Positions 17,744 to 26,834 of a stretch of 64,000 bases of DNA are shown here, one piece after another (within the stretch, counting starts at the first letter, position 1; each line of letters starts with the position of its first letter). Source of the DNA: Vibrio sp. S17_S38 (GTDB lineage: Bacteria > Pseudomonadota > Gammaproteobacteria > Enterobacterales > Vibrionaceae); contig NZ_JAAUWW010000013.1 in assembly GCF_014694375.1 (NCBI RefSeq), positions 55,142 through 119,141 of the forward strand. Direction: 5' to 3'. The translations under genes and the position numbers were made by a program. The notes beneath the pieces are model-generated. The model was not told the DNA's origin and did not search any database. It was given only the letters and a program-made list of their open reading frames with translations.

Positions 17744-19243
17744 ATGACCAGCACTTTAAAAACTTCCCAATGTCATATTGCCATGATCGGTCTTGGTGTG
17801 ATGGGTAAAAGTCTAACCCTAAATTTATTAGATAACGGCTTTAATGTAGCAGGCTTTGACTTAAACAGCGCCAATGTGGATAACACTGCGCATGAAGCAT
17901 CCAACCTAAATAAAGGACAATTCATTGCGTGTTCATCATTAGAATATGCATTGAATCAATTACCCTTACCACGTGTTATTGCGCTTTCCGTCCCTGCTGG
18001 CGATATTGTTGATACCGTCATTCAAAACTTATTAAATGCGGGTCTAGATCCTGATGATATTGTCATTGATACTGGCAACAGTTTATGGACAGATACGATT
18101 GCACGCGATAAAAAATATCAAGGCCAGCTCAACTTCTTCAGCACGGCTGTTTCTGGTGGAGAACAAGGTGCTCGCTTTGGACCTGCTCTAATGGCTAGCG
18201 GCGATTCTAAAGCATGGCAATATGTGAAGCCGATGTGGAATGCTATTGCTGCAAAAGTGGATCAGCATGGGCTGCCTGTTGAACCATTGCAAGACGGCGA
18301 AGCTTGCGCCACTTACACTGGGCCAAGTGGCTCTGGTCATTATGTCAAAATGGTGCATAACGGTATTGAATACGCTGATATGCAAATCATTTGCGAAGTG
18401 TATCAATACTTGCATCAAGTCGTCGGATTAGAAGCGACAAAAATCGGTGACATTTTTAGTCAGTGGAATCAAGGCGTTCTTAATAGCTACTTAATGGAAA
18501 TCAGTGCCGATATTTTGCAGCAAAAAGATTTTCACAGCGACAAGCCATTAGTTGAAATGATCTTAGATAAAGCGGGTCAAAAAGGCACTGGCGTTTGGAC
18601 GGCAATCAACAGCTTAGAAGTCGGTTGCCCTGCCCCCAGTATTGCCCAATCCGTTTATGCTCGCTCTCTTAGCAGCTTAAAAGAGCGCCGCCTGCAAGGT
18701 AAGGAAAAACTTGCTGTAGTAACTGAACCTCATCAACAAGACTCACTAAATACGACAATAAATGAACTTCATGATGCTTTATATTGCGCTAAATTATGCA
18801 TTTATGCGCAAGGTTTCGATTTAATGAAAACCACCTCAGAGCAGCAAGGATGGCAACTTGATTTTGCCCAAATAGCCAAAGGATGGCGCGCTGGTTGTAT
18901 TATTCGCGCAATATTCTTACAAAGCATCACACAAGCATTTGAAGCAACTCCACAATTGGATAACCTCCTTTTTGACCAAAAATTTGGGGATGAAATCAAA
19001 GCTCGTCAACTCAATTGGCGTCGATGTGTTGCCCACGCCAGCTTATACGGCGTTGCAATCCCAGGTATTGGTTCAGCCTTGAGTTATTTTGATTCCATGC
19101 GTTGCGCCACACTGCCGGCTAATTTATTACAAGCCCAACGCGATTATTTTGGATCTCATACTTATTCTCGAATTGATCAGCCTGAAGCACAAAAATATCA
19201 TGTAGAGTGGAGCCAAAATCCACGAGTCGAAATCAAGAAATAA
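17744..19243 (+). CDS. Divergent 6-phosphogluconate dehydrogenase (decarboxylating)
   Basis: The 499-residue protein has the full 6PGDH architecture: the Rossmann motif GLGVMG (16-21), VSGGEQGARFGPALM with S137, the catalytic GSGHYVKMVHNGIEY with K202, and the C-terminal RDYFGSHTY substrate motif. It should oxidise 6-phosphogluconate to ribulose 5-phosphate and CO2. It is unusual in being longer than standard Gnd (about 468-482 aa), having IDTGNS instead of IDGGNS, and an N-terminal extension. It stands alone rather than with zwf and pgl. It may be a second, specialised copy with different cofactor use; the standard gnd is not in this window. SD: AAGGAA, eight bases upstream. Confidence 0.82.
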   Translation: MTSTLKTSQCHIAMIGLGVMGKSLTLNLLDNGFNVAGFDLNSANVDNTAHEASNLNKGQFIACSSLEYALNQLPLPRVIALSVPAGDIVDTVIQNLLNAGLDPDDIVIDTGNSLWTDTIARDKKYQGQLNFFSTAVSGGEQGARFGPALMASGDSKAWQYVKPMWNAIAAKVDQHGLPVEPLQDGEACATYTGPSGSGHYVKMVHNGIEYADMQIICEVYQYLHQVVGLEATKIGDIFSQWNQGVLNSYLMEISADILQQKDFHSDKPLVEMILDKAGQKGTGVWTAINSLEVGCPAPSIAQSVYARSLSSLKERRLQGKEKLAVVTEPHQQDSLNTTINELHDALYCAKLCIYAQGFDLMKTTSEQQGWQLDFAQIAKGWRAGCIIRAIFLQSITQAFEATPQLDNLLFDQKFGDEIKARQLNWRRCVAHASLYGVAIPGIGSALSYFDSMRCATLPANLLQAQRDYFGSHTYSRIDQPEAQKYHVEWSQNPRVEIKK

Positions 19244-19248
19244 CCATC

Positions 19249-19287
19249 AGAAGAAGATCATTTCTTAGTGATTTTCTTCTACTTTTT
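19249..19287 (+). terminator. Terminator of the 6-phosphogluconate dehydrogenase gene
   Basis: AGAAGAA-ATCA pairs with TGAT-TTCTTCT (one internal mismatch, 8-base loop) and is followed by ACTTTTT, six bases after the stop codon. Confidence 0.75.
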
Positions 19288-19455
19288 GTGCTCTTTTCAC
19301 CTATGACAATGTGATATTGTTGGCAGCTAAGACTTTATTTTCTGTGTCCCTTACGACCTATGAATTTTAGGAATGGTTCACTTTCCACCATTTTACTAAT
19401 TGACCAGTTTTATTAGTGTTATATTGATGACAATTGATTATCTACAGGAAAGAAA

Positions 19456-20235
19456 ATGGACATTTCGCTTCAAGTTATGGCGCTACTAGTTGGTGTCGCA
19501 GGGATAGCAGGCTTTATTGACGCTATTGCCGGTGGTGGTGGGTTATTAACGTTACCCGCATTACTCGCTGCTGGTATTCCACCAACTCAAGCCTTAGCCA
19601 CAAATAAATTACAAAGCTCTTTCGGCAGTTTTTCTGCAAGTTTATATTTTATTCGCAGTGGCGCTGTAAAACTTAAATCGATGTGGCTTGCAATTGCATG
19701 TACTTTTGTCGGTTCCGCTTGTGGGGCACTTTCCGTTCAATACATTGATGCCAGTGTATTAATGAGTTTGATCCCTATCGTATTAATTGCCATCTCTACA
19801 TATTTCTTGCTGTATTCTTCCACTCCAAACTCTGATGTAACACCAAGAATATCTGAAGCTACTTTTGCCTTTGTTGTGGGTGGAAGCGTAGGATTTTATG
19901 ATGGATTTTTAGGCCCGGGAACGGGTTCCATTTTCAGTGTTTGCTTTGTTGCACTGGCGCGTTATTCAATTGTTTCTGCCACCGCGCACACTAAAGTACT
20001 CAACTTCACTTCCAACATTGCCGCTTTGTCGTTTTTCATTATTGCGGGTTTACCTATTTGGGAGTTGGGCTTAACCATGGCGGTTGGTGGATTTATTGGC
20101 GCACGTCTAGGCGCTAAAATGGTCTTGGGTAACGGTCAAAAATGGATCCGACCGTTAGTCATTATTATGTCAATGACAATGGCCATTAAGATTCTGTGGG
20201 AACAACATCCGCAATGGCTTTCATCAATTTTTTAA
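19456..20235 (+). CDS. yfcA: TSUP-family membrane permease YfcA
   Basis: The 259-residue protein of about eight membrane segments belongs to the TauE/SafE (TSUP) family of sulfur-compound or organic-anion exporters. The conserved GFIDAIAGGGGLLTLPAL stretch and TNKLQSSFG near the N-terminus, and GFYDGFLGPGTGS at the start of the second half, match E. coli YfcA closely. Substrate unknown. AGGAAAG is well placed before the ATG. Its last 50 bases overlap the 3' end of the LysR gene on the other strand. Confidence 0.9.
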   Translation: MDISLQVMALLVGVAGIAGFIDAIAGGGGLLTLPALLAAGIPPTQALATNKLQSSFGSFSASLYFIRSGAVKLKSMWLAIACTFVGSACGALSVQYIDASVLMSLIPIVLIAISTYFLLYSSTPNSDVTPRISEATFAFVVGGSVGFYDGFLGPGTGSIFSVCFVALARYSIVSATAHTKVLNFTSNIAALSFFIIAGLPIWELGLTMAVGGFIGARLGAKMVLGNGQKWIRPLVIIMSMTMAIKILWEQHPQWLSSIF

Positions 20236-21031
20236 TCCTTTCGCTTCGGTAAGTATTCGCTCGGACACATAAGTGAACCGGGCGATATAAAGGCTTCAAT
20301 TCATCAAAACTAAAACAATACTTAGACTCTATTTTTAACGCATTAATAATGGAAAGTGGCACAAGCGCTGCCGCCACCCCACCTAAAGCTAACTGAGCAC
20401 TGGCCGTATAGGAATCCATTTGCATCAAAGGCTCGATCCCCAATTGAGATAAAATATCCAACTGATAACGGTTGGCTGGATTTCCTAAATCATTAGTTAA
20501 TATCTGTTTTGGTAGCTGAGTCAATGATTGCTGACTCACGATTACAAAAGGTTCTTCCCACAACTGAGTCACCTTTAATCCATGAGCTGAAGTGATGTAA
20601 CCAGCGCAAAACCCTAATGTGGCTTTGCCCGATTGAACTCGCTCAACAATTCTTGGCGTATGGTGCGTGGTAATGGTAACAGCGGAGTCCTGCTGTAAAT
20701 AATCCCCCATCATTTGGTTCAAATAACCTGCCACTAACGTTTCAGAGCAATCTAATCGAATAAGCGTATCGTCTTGCAAAGCGTGCTGATCATAAAGTCG
20801 GCCTTGTAGCTCTTGAAAAGTTGGAGCCACGCTATCAATTAATTCTTTCGCATCTGCCGTTAAACGAATGTAGCGCCCATCCGGCACAATCAACTTTTTC
20901 CCCAGTTTTTTTTCCAATAACGAAATTCGCTTACTCACTGCTGATTGACTGATATAAAGCTGACTACCCGCTCGACTCATGGTTTTTTCTTGGCTCAGCA
21001 TTAACAGAGTTTCAATACCCTCAAGTAACAT
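20186..21031 (-). CDS. LysR-family transcriptional regulator
   Basis: The 281-residue LysR regulator has an N-terminal winged helix-turn-helix (SRAGSQLYISQSAVSKRISL) and a substrate-binding-like effector domain. The start is set at the ATG at 21031 (MLLEGIETL), matching the usual LysR N-terminus; a TTG 20 codons upstream is also in frame, and neither has a strong ribosome binding site. It converges on yfcA and overlaps it by 50 bases. The target is unknown, but yfcA is the natural candidate by proximity. Confidence 0.85.
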   Translation of the reverse strand: MLLEGIETLLMLSQEKTMSRAGSQLYISQSAVSKRISLLEKKLGKKLIVPDGRYIRLTADAKELIDSVAPTFQELQGRLYDQHALQDDTLIRLDCSETLVAGYLNQMMGDYLQQDSAVTITTHHTPRIVERVQSGKATLGFCAGYITSAHGLKVTQLWEEPFVIVSQQSLTQLPKQILTNDLGNPANRYQLDILSQLGIEPLMQMDSYTASAQLALGGVAAALVPLSIINALKIESKYCFSFDELKPLYRPVHLCVRANTYRSERIKKLMKAIADVVPTES

Positions 21032-21209
21032 AATAAAGCTAATATCGGTTGGAAATCGGTAGCTCAATAATAACTTAAAATCAGGCGTCAATCGCTCTAA
21101 AATTAGTCACGTTAGCTATTTTCATACAAGCGACAATCACTTCAACCATTATTGCTGATCGCAACGTTTTTTAAGTGTGAATAATAAGATGTTTTGGACC
21201 GTATATGAC

Positions 21210-21238
21210 TTGCTCAAACGCACCTTGAATGGTAGTAT
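21210..21238 (+). promoter_or_regulatory. Likely rplY promoter with GC-rich discriminator
   Basis: TTGCTC and TAGTAT are separated by 17 bases and followed by CCGCGCTCG. A GC-rich discriminator after the -10 box is typical of growth-rate and stringently controlled ribosomal promoters. Transcription would begin near 21245. Confidence 0.5.
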
Positions 21239-21287
21239 CCGCGCTCGTTTCAGACCTTATTTTATTGATATGGATTTGAAACAACGC

Positions 21288-21314
21288 TTAATCACAAGGT
21301 CGCTATGTGATTAA
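21288..21314 (+). promoter_or_regulatory. rplY leader hairpin
   Basis: TTAATCACA and TGTGATTAA form a perfect 9-base stem with a 9-base loop, 36 bases before the start codon. The rplY mRNA leader of E. coli and relatives is known to bind L25 for autogenous repression, so this may be the equivalent element. Confidence 0.5.
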
Positions 21315-21350
21315 ACATCTTTTAATTTACTAATTTTGAGAGTAAATACT

Positions 21351-21629
21351 ATGAAATTTGAAGCAGTAGTACGTACTGAACTAGGTAAGGGTGCGAGCCG
21401 CCGCCTACGTCTAACTGGCCAATTCCCTGCAATCATCTACGGTGGTGAAGCAGAGCCAGTATCTATCGCATTGGTTCACTCTGACGTGATCAACCAAATG
21501 GATAAGCCTGAGTTTTACGAAGCAATCACTCTAGTAGTTGATGGCAAAGAAGTAAAAGTTAAGCCACAAGATGTTCAACGTCACGCGTTTAAGCCAAAAG
21601 TTGAGCACATGGACTTCATCCGCATCTAA
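21351..21629 (+). CDS. rplY: 50S ribosomal protein L25
   Basis: This 92-residue protein is the short, single-domain form of L25 that binds 5S rRNA (94 aa in E. coli). It starts [20 protein letters not shown] and contains the FPAIIYGG and [10 protein letters not shown] segments of the family. The ATG at 21351 follows GAGAG at ribosome-binding distance; a frame-open start five codons earlier is not supported. Codon use (CGT, GGT, CTA and AAG) looks like that of a highly expressed gene compared with its neighbours. It is a monocistronic unit between its own promoter and a strong hairpin. Confidence 0.97.
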   Translation: MKFEAVVRTELGKGASRRLRLTGQFPAIIYGGEAEPVSIALVHSDVINQMDKPEFYEAITLVVDGKEVKVKPQDVQRHAFKPKVEHMDFIRI

Positions 21630-21732
21630 GACTTACCTGTCTTTGATTCGATTGAATCCACCTTTTGCATAAAAGGAAAAATGAGACTCGAATTTACCAC
21701 TCGATACTCAGCTAGAAATAGCAAAAAACATA

Positions 21733-21765
21733 GAAAGCCCGATAGCTACCAACTATCGGGCTTTC
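21733..21765. terminator. Convergent terminator between rplY and the DUF1289 gene
   Basis: GAAAGCCCGATAG pairs perfectly with CTATCGGGCTTTC around a 7-base loop. The T run is weak going forward and lies slightly further out (TTTTTT after TATG) going in reverse, so it probably serves both genes. Confidence 0.7.
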
Positions 21766-21907
21766 ACCGTTCTAACACTCTTCGATTTCTCAACCGCATC
21801 ACCTTCTAGTCAGTAGCATCATCAACTAACTTATTACGCCTATACCAATTAAGTATAAATCTAGCTCAGTAATGAGTTGTTTTTGGTTGCTAAAACAAAC
21901 TTGAGAG

Positions 21908-22165
21908 TTAGAACAAACTCCCTTGAGGCGGTAATTGCTCTTCTTGTATTTGTTCAATTGGAATTTGTTGCCTCTGTGCTAACCGCTTTCGATAATAACG
22001 TTGTTTACATAATTTAATAATATAGCGTTGCTCTGCAGGGGTGAAGCTCAACCAATTGAAACGCTCTTCTCGTTTACGCATACAACCTTGGCAGAGGCCT
22101 TTATCATCGACAGTACAAACGCCAACGCAAGGACTTGGTACGGTAAAGAATTCAAGTTGTTCCAT
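21908..22165 (-). CDS. DUF1289-family small cysteine protein
   Basis: The 85-residue protein has the DUF1289 core SPCVGVCTVDDKGLCQGCMR with four closely spaced cysteines, followed by the family's W-x-x-x-TPAEQR region and a basic tail. The cysteines suggest a metal or iron-sulfur site, but no function is established. AGGAGG lies ideally before the ATG. Monocistronic. Confidence 0.9.
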   Translation of the reverse strand: MEQLEFFTVPSPCVGVCTVDDKGLCQGCMRKREERFNWLSFTPAEQRYIIKLCKQRYYRKRLAQRQQIPIEQIQEEQLPPQGSLF

Positions 22166-22387
22166 ACGTCCTCCTATCCAGCGGCTTCATGATTGATTCA
22201 AACGATGCCAAACATTAAAGGTAACGGCTTATAATTCGAACGATCTCCGTCATCACTTTGTTATAAAATAAGCGTTCAGTAAATGAATGTAAAATAACAG
22301 AGTTAAATTTGTCATCTTTCTCCTCATTTCATTATACTAACTCAATTGCATATTTGCTTTTTTCTACCTATTACATCGGAGATGATA

Positions 22388-22825
22388 ATGAAAAAAATAA
22401 TTCCTTTAGTTGGATTATCAATGTTACTCGCGGCTTGTTCTTCTCATGATAAGACTAATTTTGTGACTGCCAGTGATTTACAGCATCATCATTGGGAGCT
22501 TTCTGAAATAGATGGAAAACCTGTGACCAAAGATAAATTAGGTAAAATAGCTGATATTGAAATTGGTGAAAATCTAAATACTCATGGTTTCGCTGGTTGT
22601 AATGGTTATCGTGGAATGGCAGAAATCAATGCCGAAACAGGCGAATTTCGCGTCAGTAAAATGGCAATGACGATGAAGATGTGTATGGATGATGCTATGA
22701 TGACAGAGCGAGCGGTTGCCAGCACTTTATCGGCTTGGAGCAAGATTGATTTAGATAAGCAAACCCTCAAACTTTCCAATGATGAGCACACACTTACCTT
22801 TACATTAAAAGATTGGGTTCAATAA
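22388..22825 (+). CDS. META-domain (HslJ-like) lipoprotein
   Basis: The 145-residue lipoprotein has a lipobox LLAAC with the acylated C17, then one META domain: HHWELSEIDGKPV, GFAGCNGYRGMAEI and MAMTMKMCMDD. This is the same order as in HslJ, a heat-inducible protein linked to novobiocin resistance in E. coli. The cysteines in GCNG and KMCMD are conserved in the domain. The ATG at 22388 has GGAG six bases upstream; the in-frame ATG two codons earlier is less well spaced. Function beyond envelope location is unknown. Confidence 0.85.
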   Translation: MKKIIPLVGLSMLLAACSSHDKTNFVTASDLQHHHWELSEIDGKPVTKDKLGKIADIEIGENLNTHGFAGCNGYRGMAEINAETGEFRVSKMAMTMKMCMDDAMMTERAVASTLSAWSKIDLDKQTLKLSNDEHTLTFTLKDWVQ

Positions 22826-22860
22826 GCACTTTATCTTTTAAGCTGGGAATCCAATACAAA

Positions 22861-22903
22861 AACACCGATGAAAGTCACATAAAGACTGCATCGGTGTTTT
22901 ATT
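22861..22903. terminator. Bidirectional terminator between the META gene and metE
   Basis: AACACCGATG pairs with CATCGGTGTT, with AGTC/GACT pairing inside the loop. T runs follow on both strands (TTTTATTTT forward, TTTTTG reverse). Confidence 0.8.
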
Positions 22904-22937
22904 TTAGGTATCAATTCTAGGTTTTAACAGATTCTGG

Positions 22938-25322
22938 TTAACTTGCCTTTTTCGTCTTCTCATCTATTTTATAAAGTGCCCGTAAGGTTTTAGCCGCTTC
23001 TACCATATTCCTCAAAGACGCCTCCGTTTCTGCCCAATCACGCGTTTTCAAACCACAGTCTGGGTTCACCCATAAACGTTCAACTGGAATTTTCGTTGCC
23101 GCGGTTTCAAGCAAACTCACAATCCATTCTTGAGTGGGAATATTGGGTGAGTGAATATCGTAGACTCCTGGCCCAATTTCATTTGGGTAATTAAACTCTT
23201 CAAAGGCTTTCAGTAATTCCATATTAGAACGCGAGGTTTCAATAGTGATCACATCAGCATCTAATGCAGCCACCGAATCAATAATTTCATTAAACTCACT
23301 ATAACACATATGTGTATGTATTTGAGTTTCAGGTTTTGCACTTGCCGCCGAAATCTTAAATGCATCGACAGCCCACTCTAGATACTCTTTATGATTACGT
23401 TTTTTCAATGGCAAACCTTCACGAATAGCTGGCTCATCAATTTGAATAATATTAATTCCGGCTTGTTGTAAATCATCAACTTCATCTCGTAAGGCGAAGG
23501 CTAATTGCTCCGCTATTTGCTTACGGGTGATATCCTCACGAGGGAAAGTCCAACAAAGAATCGTGACTGGTCCAGTTAACATCCCTTTCATTTTCTTAGA
23601 AGTCAAAGATTGCGCATACACCGACCAATCCACCGTCATTGGTTGTTCACGCTCAATATCCGTCACAACAATCGCTGGCTTGACGCAACGAGAACCATAG
23701 CTTTGCACCCAACCAAACCGAGTCACTTGGAAACCAGCTAAGTTTTCAGCAAAATATTCCACCATGTCGTTACGTTCTGCCTCGCCATGCACTAATACAT
23801 CTAAATCTAATGCTTCTTGGCGTTTAACGGCATCTTGAATATGACCCTTTAACGCTTGTTCGTAATCAACAGCATTTAGATGACCACTACGAAATGCACT
23901 GCGTTGTTGGCGAATTTCAGCGGTTTGCGGAAATGATCCAATCGTCGTCGTTGGCAGTAATGGTAAACCTAGTACTTTCGCTTGATAATGGGCGCGCTCT
24001 GCGTATGGCGCGCTACGTTCGGTCAATGCTTTGGTTAACCCATTTAGGCGCTGTTGAACTTGTGGCTTATTTACATGAGTCGCGGTTAAACGCTCCTTAA
24101 TCGGGCGGCTGTAAGTGCCACATGCAGCTATCGCATGACTATTTCCATCCAATGCTGCACCAAGTAAACTCACTTCATTAAGTTTTTGTTTTGCAAAGGC
24201 GAACCAGCTTTTTACCTCTTCAGTTAAATCTGTTTCTAGATCTACATCGATTGGGCTATGTAACAACGAACATGAGCTTGCCACCCATAATTGATTTCCA
24301 CGTTGTTCTTTTAACGGTTGTAATTTTTCTAGCCAAGATTGTAGATCCGCACGCCAAACATTACGGCCATTAATCACGCCGACAGACAATACCCAATGGT
24401 GTGGAATGGTCGAATTTACGGCATCAAGTTGCTCTGGTGAGGCGGATAAATCAATATGCAAACCATCAACATTTAACTCAATAATTTTCGTTAAGTTATC
24501 TTCTACAGAATCAAAGTACGTGGTGAGTAATAACTTCACGTCACCGCCAAGGATCTGATAGGCCAGTTTAAAAGCATTAGACCATTTATCTTCTAATTCT
24601 AAGCTTAAAATTGGTTCATCGATTTGTACCCACTCAACACCCAACGATTTTAATTTACTCAATATAGCCTGATAAGCCGATAACAATCGTGGCAATAAAC
24701 TCAAACGATCAAAGCCATTTTCAACTTCCTCGCTGTTCACCTCTTTACCAAGGTACAAATAACTTAGTGGTCCAAGCAACACCGGTTTGACATTATGCCC
24801 AGCTTGGATGGCTTGGTTTACTTCATCAAATAATTGCGGCCAACTGACTGTAAAACTGTCGCCTTCGCTAAATTCAGGCACGATATAGTGATAGTTAGTA
24901 TTAAACCATTTAGTCATATCCGATGCAGCAGCGCCATTGTTGGCATCACCATGATTTGAACAACAACCACAGCTTTCACCATCTGATGTTGACTGACCAC
25001 GTGCGACTTTGAATAAAGTATCAAGATCGGGTGTACCACCATTAGAATGCCTTGCCGGAACATGTCCAACTAACAAACTGGTGGTCAATACATGGTCATA
25101 CCACGCAAAATCGCCCGCAGTAACATAACTTAATCCGCTAACCGCTTGGTCATTCCAATGACGCTGACGTAGTTCACTACCCACTTGCTTGAGTTGAGCT
25201 TGATCGATCTCGCCTTTCCAATATTGTTCTTGAGCAAATTTCAGCTCTCTTTTATCTCCAACTCGTGGATAACCAAGAATATGAGTGATGGTTTTGTTAG
25301 TAGAATACGTTGCTGTAGTCAT
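22938..25322 (-). CDS. metE: Cobalamin-independent methionine synthase MetE
   Basis: MetE transfers a methyl group from methyltetrahydrofolate-triglutamate to homocysteine in the last step of methionine synthesis. The 794-residue protein carries the zinc ligands H671 and C673 (HTHMC) and C756 (NPDCGLKT). The start at 25322 (MTTATYST) has AAGGA seven bases upstream. It is about 30-40 residues longer than E. coli MetE, largely through a cysteine-rich insertion at residues 111-132 ([11 protein letters not shown]) just before [10 protein letters not shown]. It is divergent from metR, its known activator, with MetJ-like boxes between. Confidence 0.96.
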   Translation of the reverse strand: MTTATYSTNKTITHILGYPRVGDKRELKFAQEQYWKGEIDQAQLKQVGSELRQRHWNDQAVSGLSYVTAGDFAWYDHVLTTSLLVGHVPARHSNGGTPDLDTLFKVARGQSTSDGESCGCCSNHGDANNGAAASDMTKWFNTNYHYIVPEFSEGDSFTVSWPQLFDEVNQAIQAGHNVKPVLLGPLSYLYLGKEVNSEEVENGFDRLSLLPRLLSAYQAILSKLKSLGVEWVQIDEPILSLELEDKWSNAFKLAYQILGGDVKLLLTTYFDSVEDNLTKIIELNVDGLHIDLSASPEQLDAVNSTIPHHWVLSVGVINGRNVWRADLQSWLEKLQPLKEQRGNQLWVASSCSLLHSPIDVDLETDLTEEVKSWFAFAKQKLNEVSLLGAALDGNSHAIAACGTYSRPIKERLTATHVNKPQVQQRLNGLTKALTERSAPYAERAHYQAKVLGLPLLPTTTIGSFPQTAEIRQQRSAFRSGHLNAVDYEQALKGHIQDAVKRQEALDLDVLVHGEAERNDMVEYFAENLAGFQVTRFGWVQSYGSRCVKPAIVVTDIEREQPMTVDWSVYAQSLTSKKMKGMLTGPVTILCWTFPREDITRKQIAEQLAFALRDEVDDLQQAGINIIQIDEPAIREGLPLKKRNHKEYLEWAVDAFKISAASAKPETQIHTHMCYSEFNEIIDSVAALDADVITIETSRSNMELLKAFEEFNYPNEIGPGVYDIHSPNIPTQEWIVSLLETAATKIPVERLWVNPDCGLKTRDWAETEASLRNMVEAAKTLRALYKIDEKTKKAS

Positions 25323-25373
25323 GCTGAATTCCTTTCTAAAAGAGTAATAATTCACTTTCTAACAGCCTAATAA

Positions 25374-25389
25374 AGCTGTCTAGATGGCT
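25374..25389. promoter_or_regulatory. Tandem MetJ boxes on the metE side
   Basis: AGCTGTCT followed directly by AGATGGCT; each agrees with the met box AGACGTCT at six of eight positions. MetJ binds tandem 8-base boxes. They lie 52-67 bases upstream of the metE start codon. Confidence 0.5.
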
Positions 25390-25483
25390 AAATAATCACT
25401 CTTTGATCACGCATGAGCAAACTCTATTCATTCACATTGATTATGAATATATCTCATAAATATAATATTTACCTTACATGGTT

Positions 25484-25499
25484 GGACATCTAGACGTTT
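25484..25499. promoter_or_regulatory. Tandem MetJ boxes on the metR side
   Basis: GGACATCT (6 of 8) followed directly by AGACGTTT (7 of 8), 72 bases before the metR start codon. This is a better match to the consensus than the metE-side pair. Confidence 0.6.
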
Positions 25500-25570
25500 A
25501 CAATATGCATTTTAGCGCGTAGTTTAATGGATATACCGAAAGGAATTAACTGATGTGATGAGGATTATTC

Positions 25571-26500
25571 ATGATTGAGATAAAGCATTTAAAGACACTC
25601 ACCACTTTACGTGACACAGGTTCGCTAACTGCGACCGCAACCACACTGCATCTCACTCAATCTGCATTGTCTCATCAAATAAAAGATCTCGAATCTCGTA
25701 TTGGTGGACAATTATTTTTACGGAAAACTCGTCCTGTAAAATTCACATCAGAAGGAGCGATTTTATTAAAACTCGCTGAAGACGTATTACCAAAGCTCGC
25801 TCGAGCGGAAAATGATATTGCCAGTTTAAAAGAGGACATAAATGGTCGGTTACACATGGCAATTGAATGCCACTCTTGCTTTCAATGGTTAATGCCCGCC
25901 CTAAAAGAATATCAAGTGACATGGCCAAGCGTTACCTTGGATTTTTCATCCGGTTTTGGTTTTGAACCTCTTCCCGCTTTAGTCTCCGGTGAATTGGATT
26001 TAGTGATTACTTCTGATATTCAGCCTAGATCTGAGGTGCATTATGAGCCTTTGTTTGATTTTGAAATGCGCTTGATCACTGCAACCAATCATCCACTCGC
26101 CGTAAAAGAGTTTATTACACCTGAAGATTTAGCCCAATTCACTATGCTGTCTTACCCTGTACAAAAACAGCGTTTAGATGTCGTGAAACACTTTTTACAA
26201 CCAGCAGGGATTGAACCAGCTAAATGGAAACAAGCCGATAATACCTTGATGTTGGTGCAAATGGTGTCTGCGGGTTTAGGTGTGGCGGCTTTACCTAATT
26301 GGGCAATTAGTGAATTTTCTCGTCAAGGGTTAATTACCAGTAAACCGCTCATTTCTCATGCGCCCAATAACACAGGATTATGGCGTAGGCTTTTTGCAGC
26401 GGTTAGAAATTCAGAAAAAGATAAACGTTATTTAGAGGCATTCTTCAGCACCGCTAAACAGCAGTGCCAAAGTCATTTAGATGGGATAAAAATGGCTTAA
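25571..26500 (+). CDS. metR: LysR-family methionine regulator MetR
   Basis: The 309-residue LysR protein has an N-terminal helix-turn-helix (LTATATTLHLTQSALSHQI) and the MetR-specific stretches AIECHSCFQWLMPAL, SGFGFEPLPALVSGELD and VSAGLGVAALPNW. MetR activates metE and related genes with homocysteine as coactivator. Its position, divergent from metE across 248 bases, is the classical arrangement. A distinct TGAA-N5-TTCA MetR site could not be fixed by eye. Confidence 0.94.
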   Translation: MIEIKHLKTLTTLRDTGSLTATATTLHLTQSALSHQIKDLESRIGGQLFLRKTRPVKFTSEGAILLKLAEDVLPKLARAENDIASLKEDINGRLHMAIECHSCFQWLMPALKEYQVTWPSVTLDFSSGFGFEPLPALVSGELDLVITSDIQPRSEVHYEPLFDFEMRLITATNHPLAVKEFITPEDLAQFTMLSYPVQKQRLDVVKHFLQPAGIEPAKWKQADNTLMLVQMVSAGLGVAALPNWAISEFSRQGLITSKPLISHAPNNTGLWRRLFAAVRNSEKDKRYLEAFFSTAKQQCQSHLDGIKMA

Positions 26501-26546
26501 TCGAACTCACGTAAGCTCGCATACTAAACTAAAGTATTGACGGAAC

Positions 26547-26747
26547 TCATCGAGAATAAGCTTTAAATTGATTGGTAAGTGGATCATATTGATAACCTAA
26601 TATATCCAACTTACCGGTCAGATCTCCAATATCCATTTCATACATACTGATCAGTTCATTGAAGCTATCACATTCTAAGCGTAATTTTTCGTTCACGATT
26701 CCAAGCAAAATCACACTATCAATGTTTTTGACATTACTTAAATCCAT
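26547..26747 (-). CDS. DUF4250-family small protein
   Basis: The 66-residue protein starts MDLSNVKNIDSVILLGIVN and ends in GYQYDPLTNQF, the pattern of the small DUF4250 family. It is predicted helical and soluble. AGGAG lies eight bases before this ATG; an in-frame start seven codons further upstream lacks one. Function unknown. Confidence 0.8.
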   Translation of the reverse strand: MDLSNVKNIDSVILLGIVNEKLRLECDSFNELISMYEMDIGDLTGKLDILGYQYDPLTNQFKAYSR

Positions 26748-26834
26748 TGTAACTCTCCTGCTTATCAAACTATATAAATAGCCTAATAAGCATAGACCGA
26801 GAGAGAGAAACTTTCTGTGATCATTTGCTATAAG

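Larger units (their letters stand above)
21032..21350. other. Divergent intergenic region between the LysR gene and rplY
   Basis: The region holds no credible gene. Its right half contains the rplY promoter and leader hairpin annotated separately. The left half, facing the LysR gene, shows no recognisable site. Confidence 0.5.

Noticed and set aside
25391..25460. MetR-type TGAA...TTCA sites between metE and metR
   Set aside because: Several half-sites occur in this AT-rich stretch, but none has both arms at the expected spacing.
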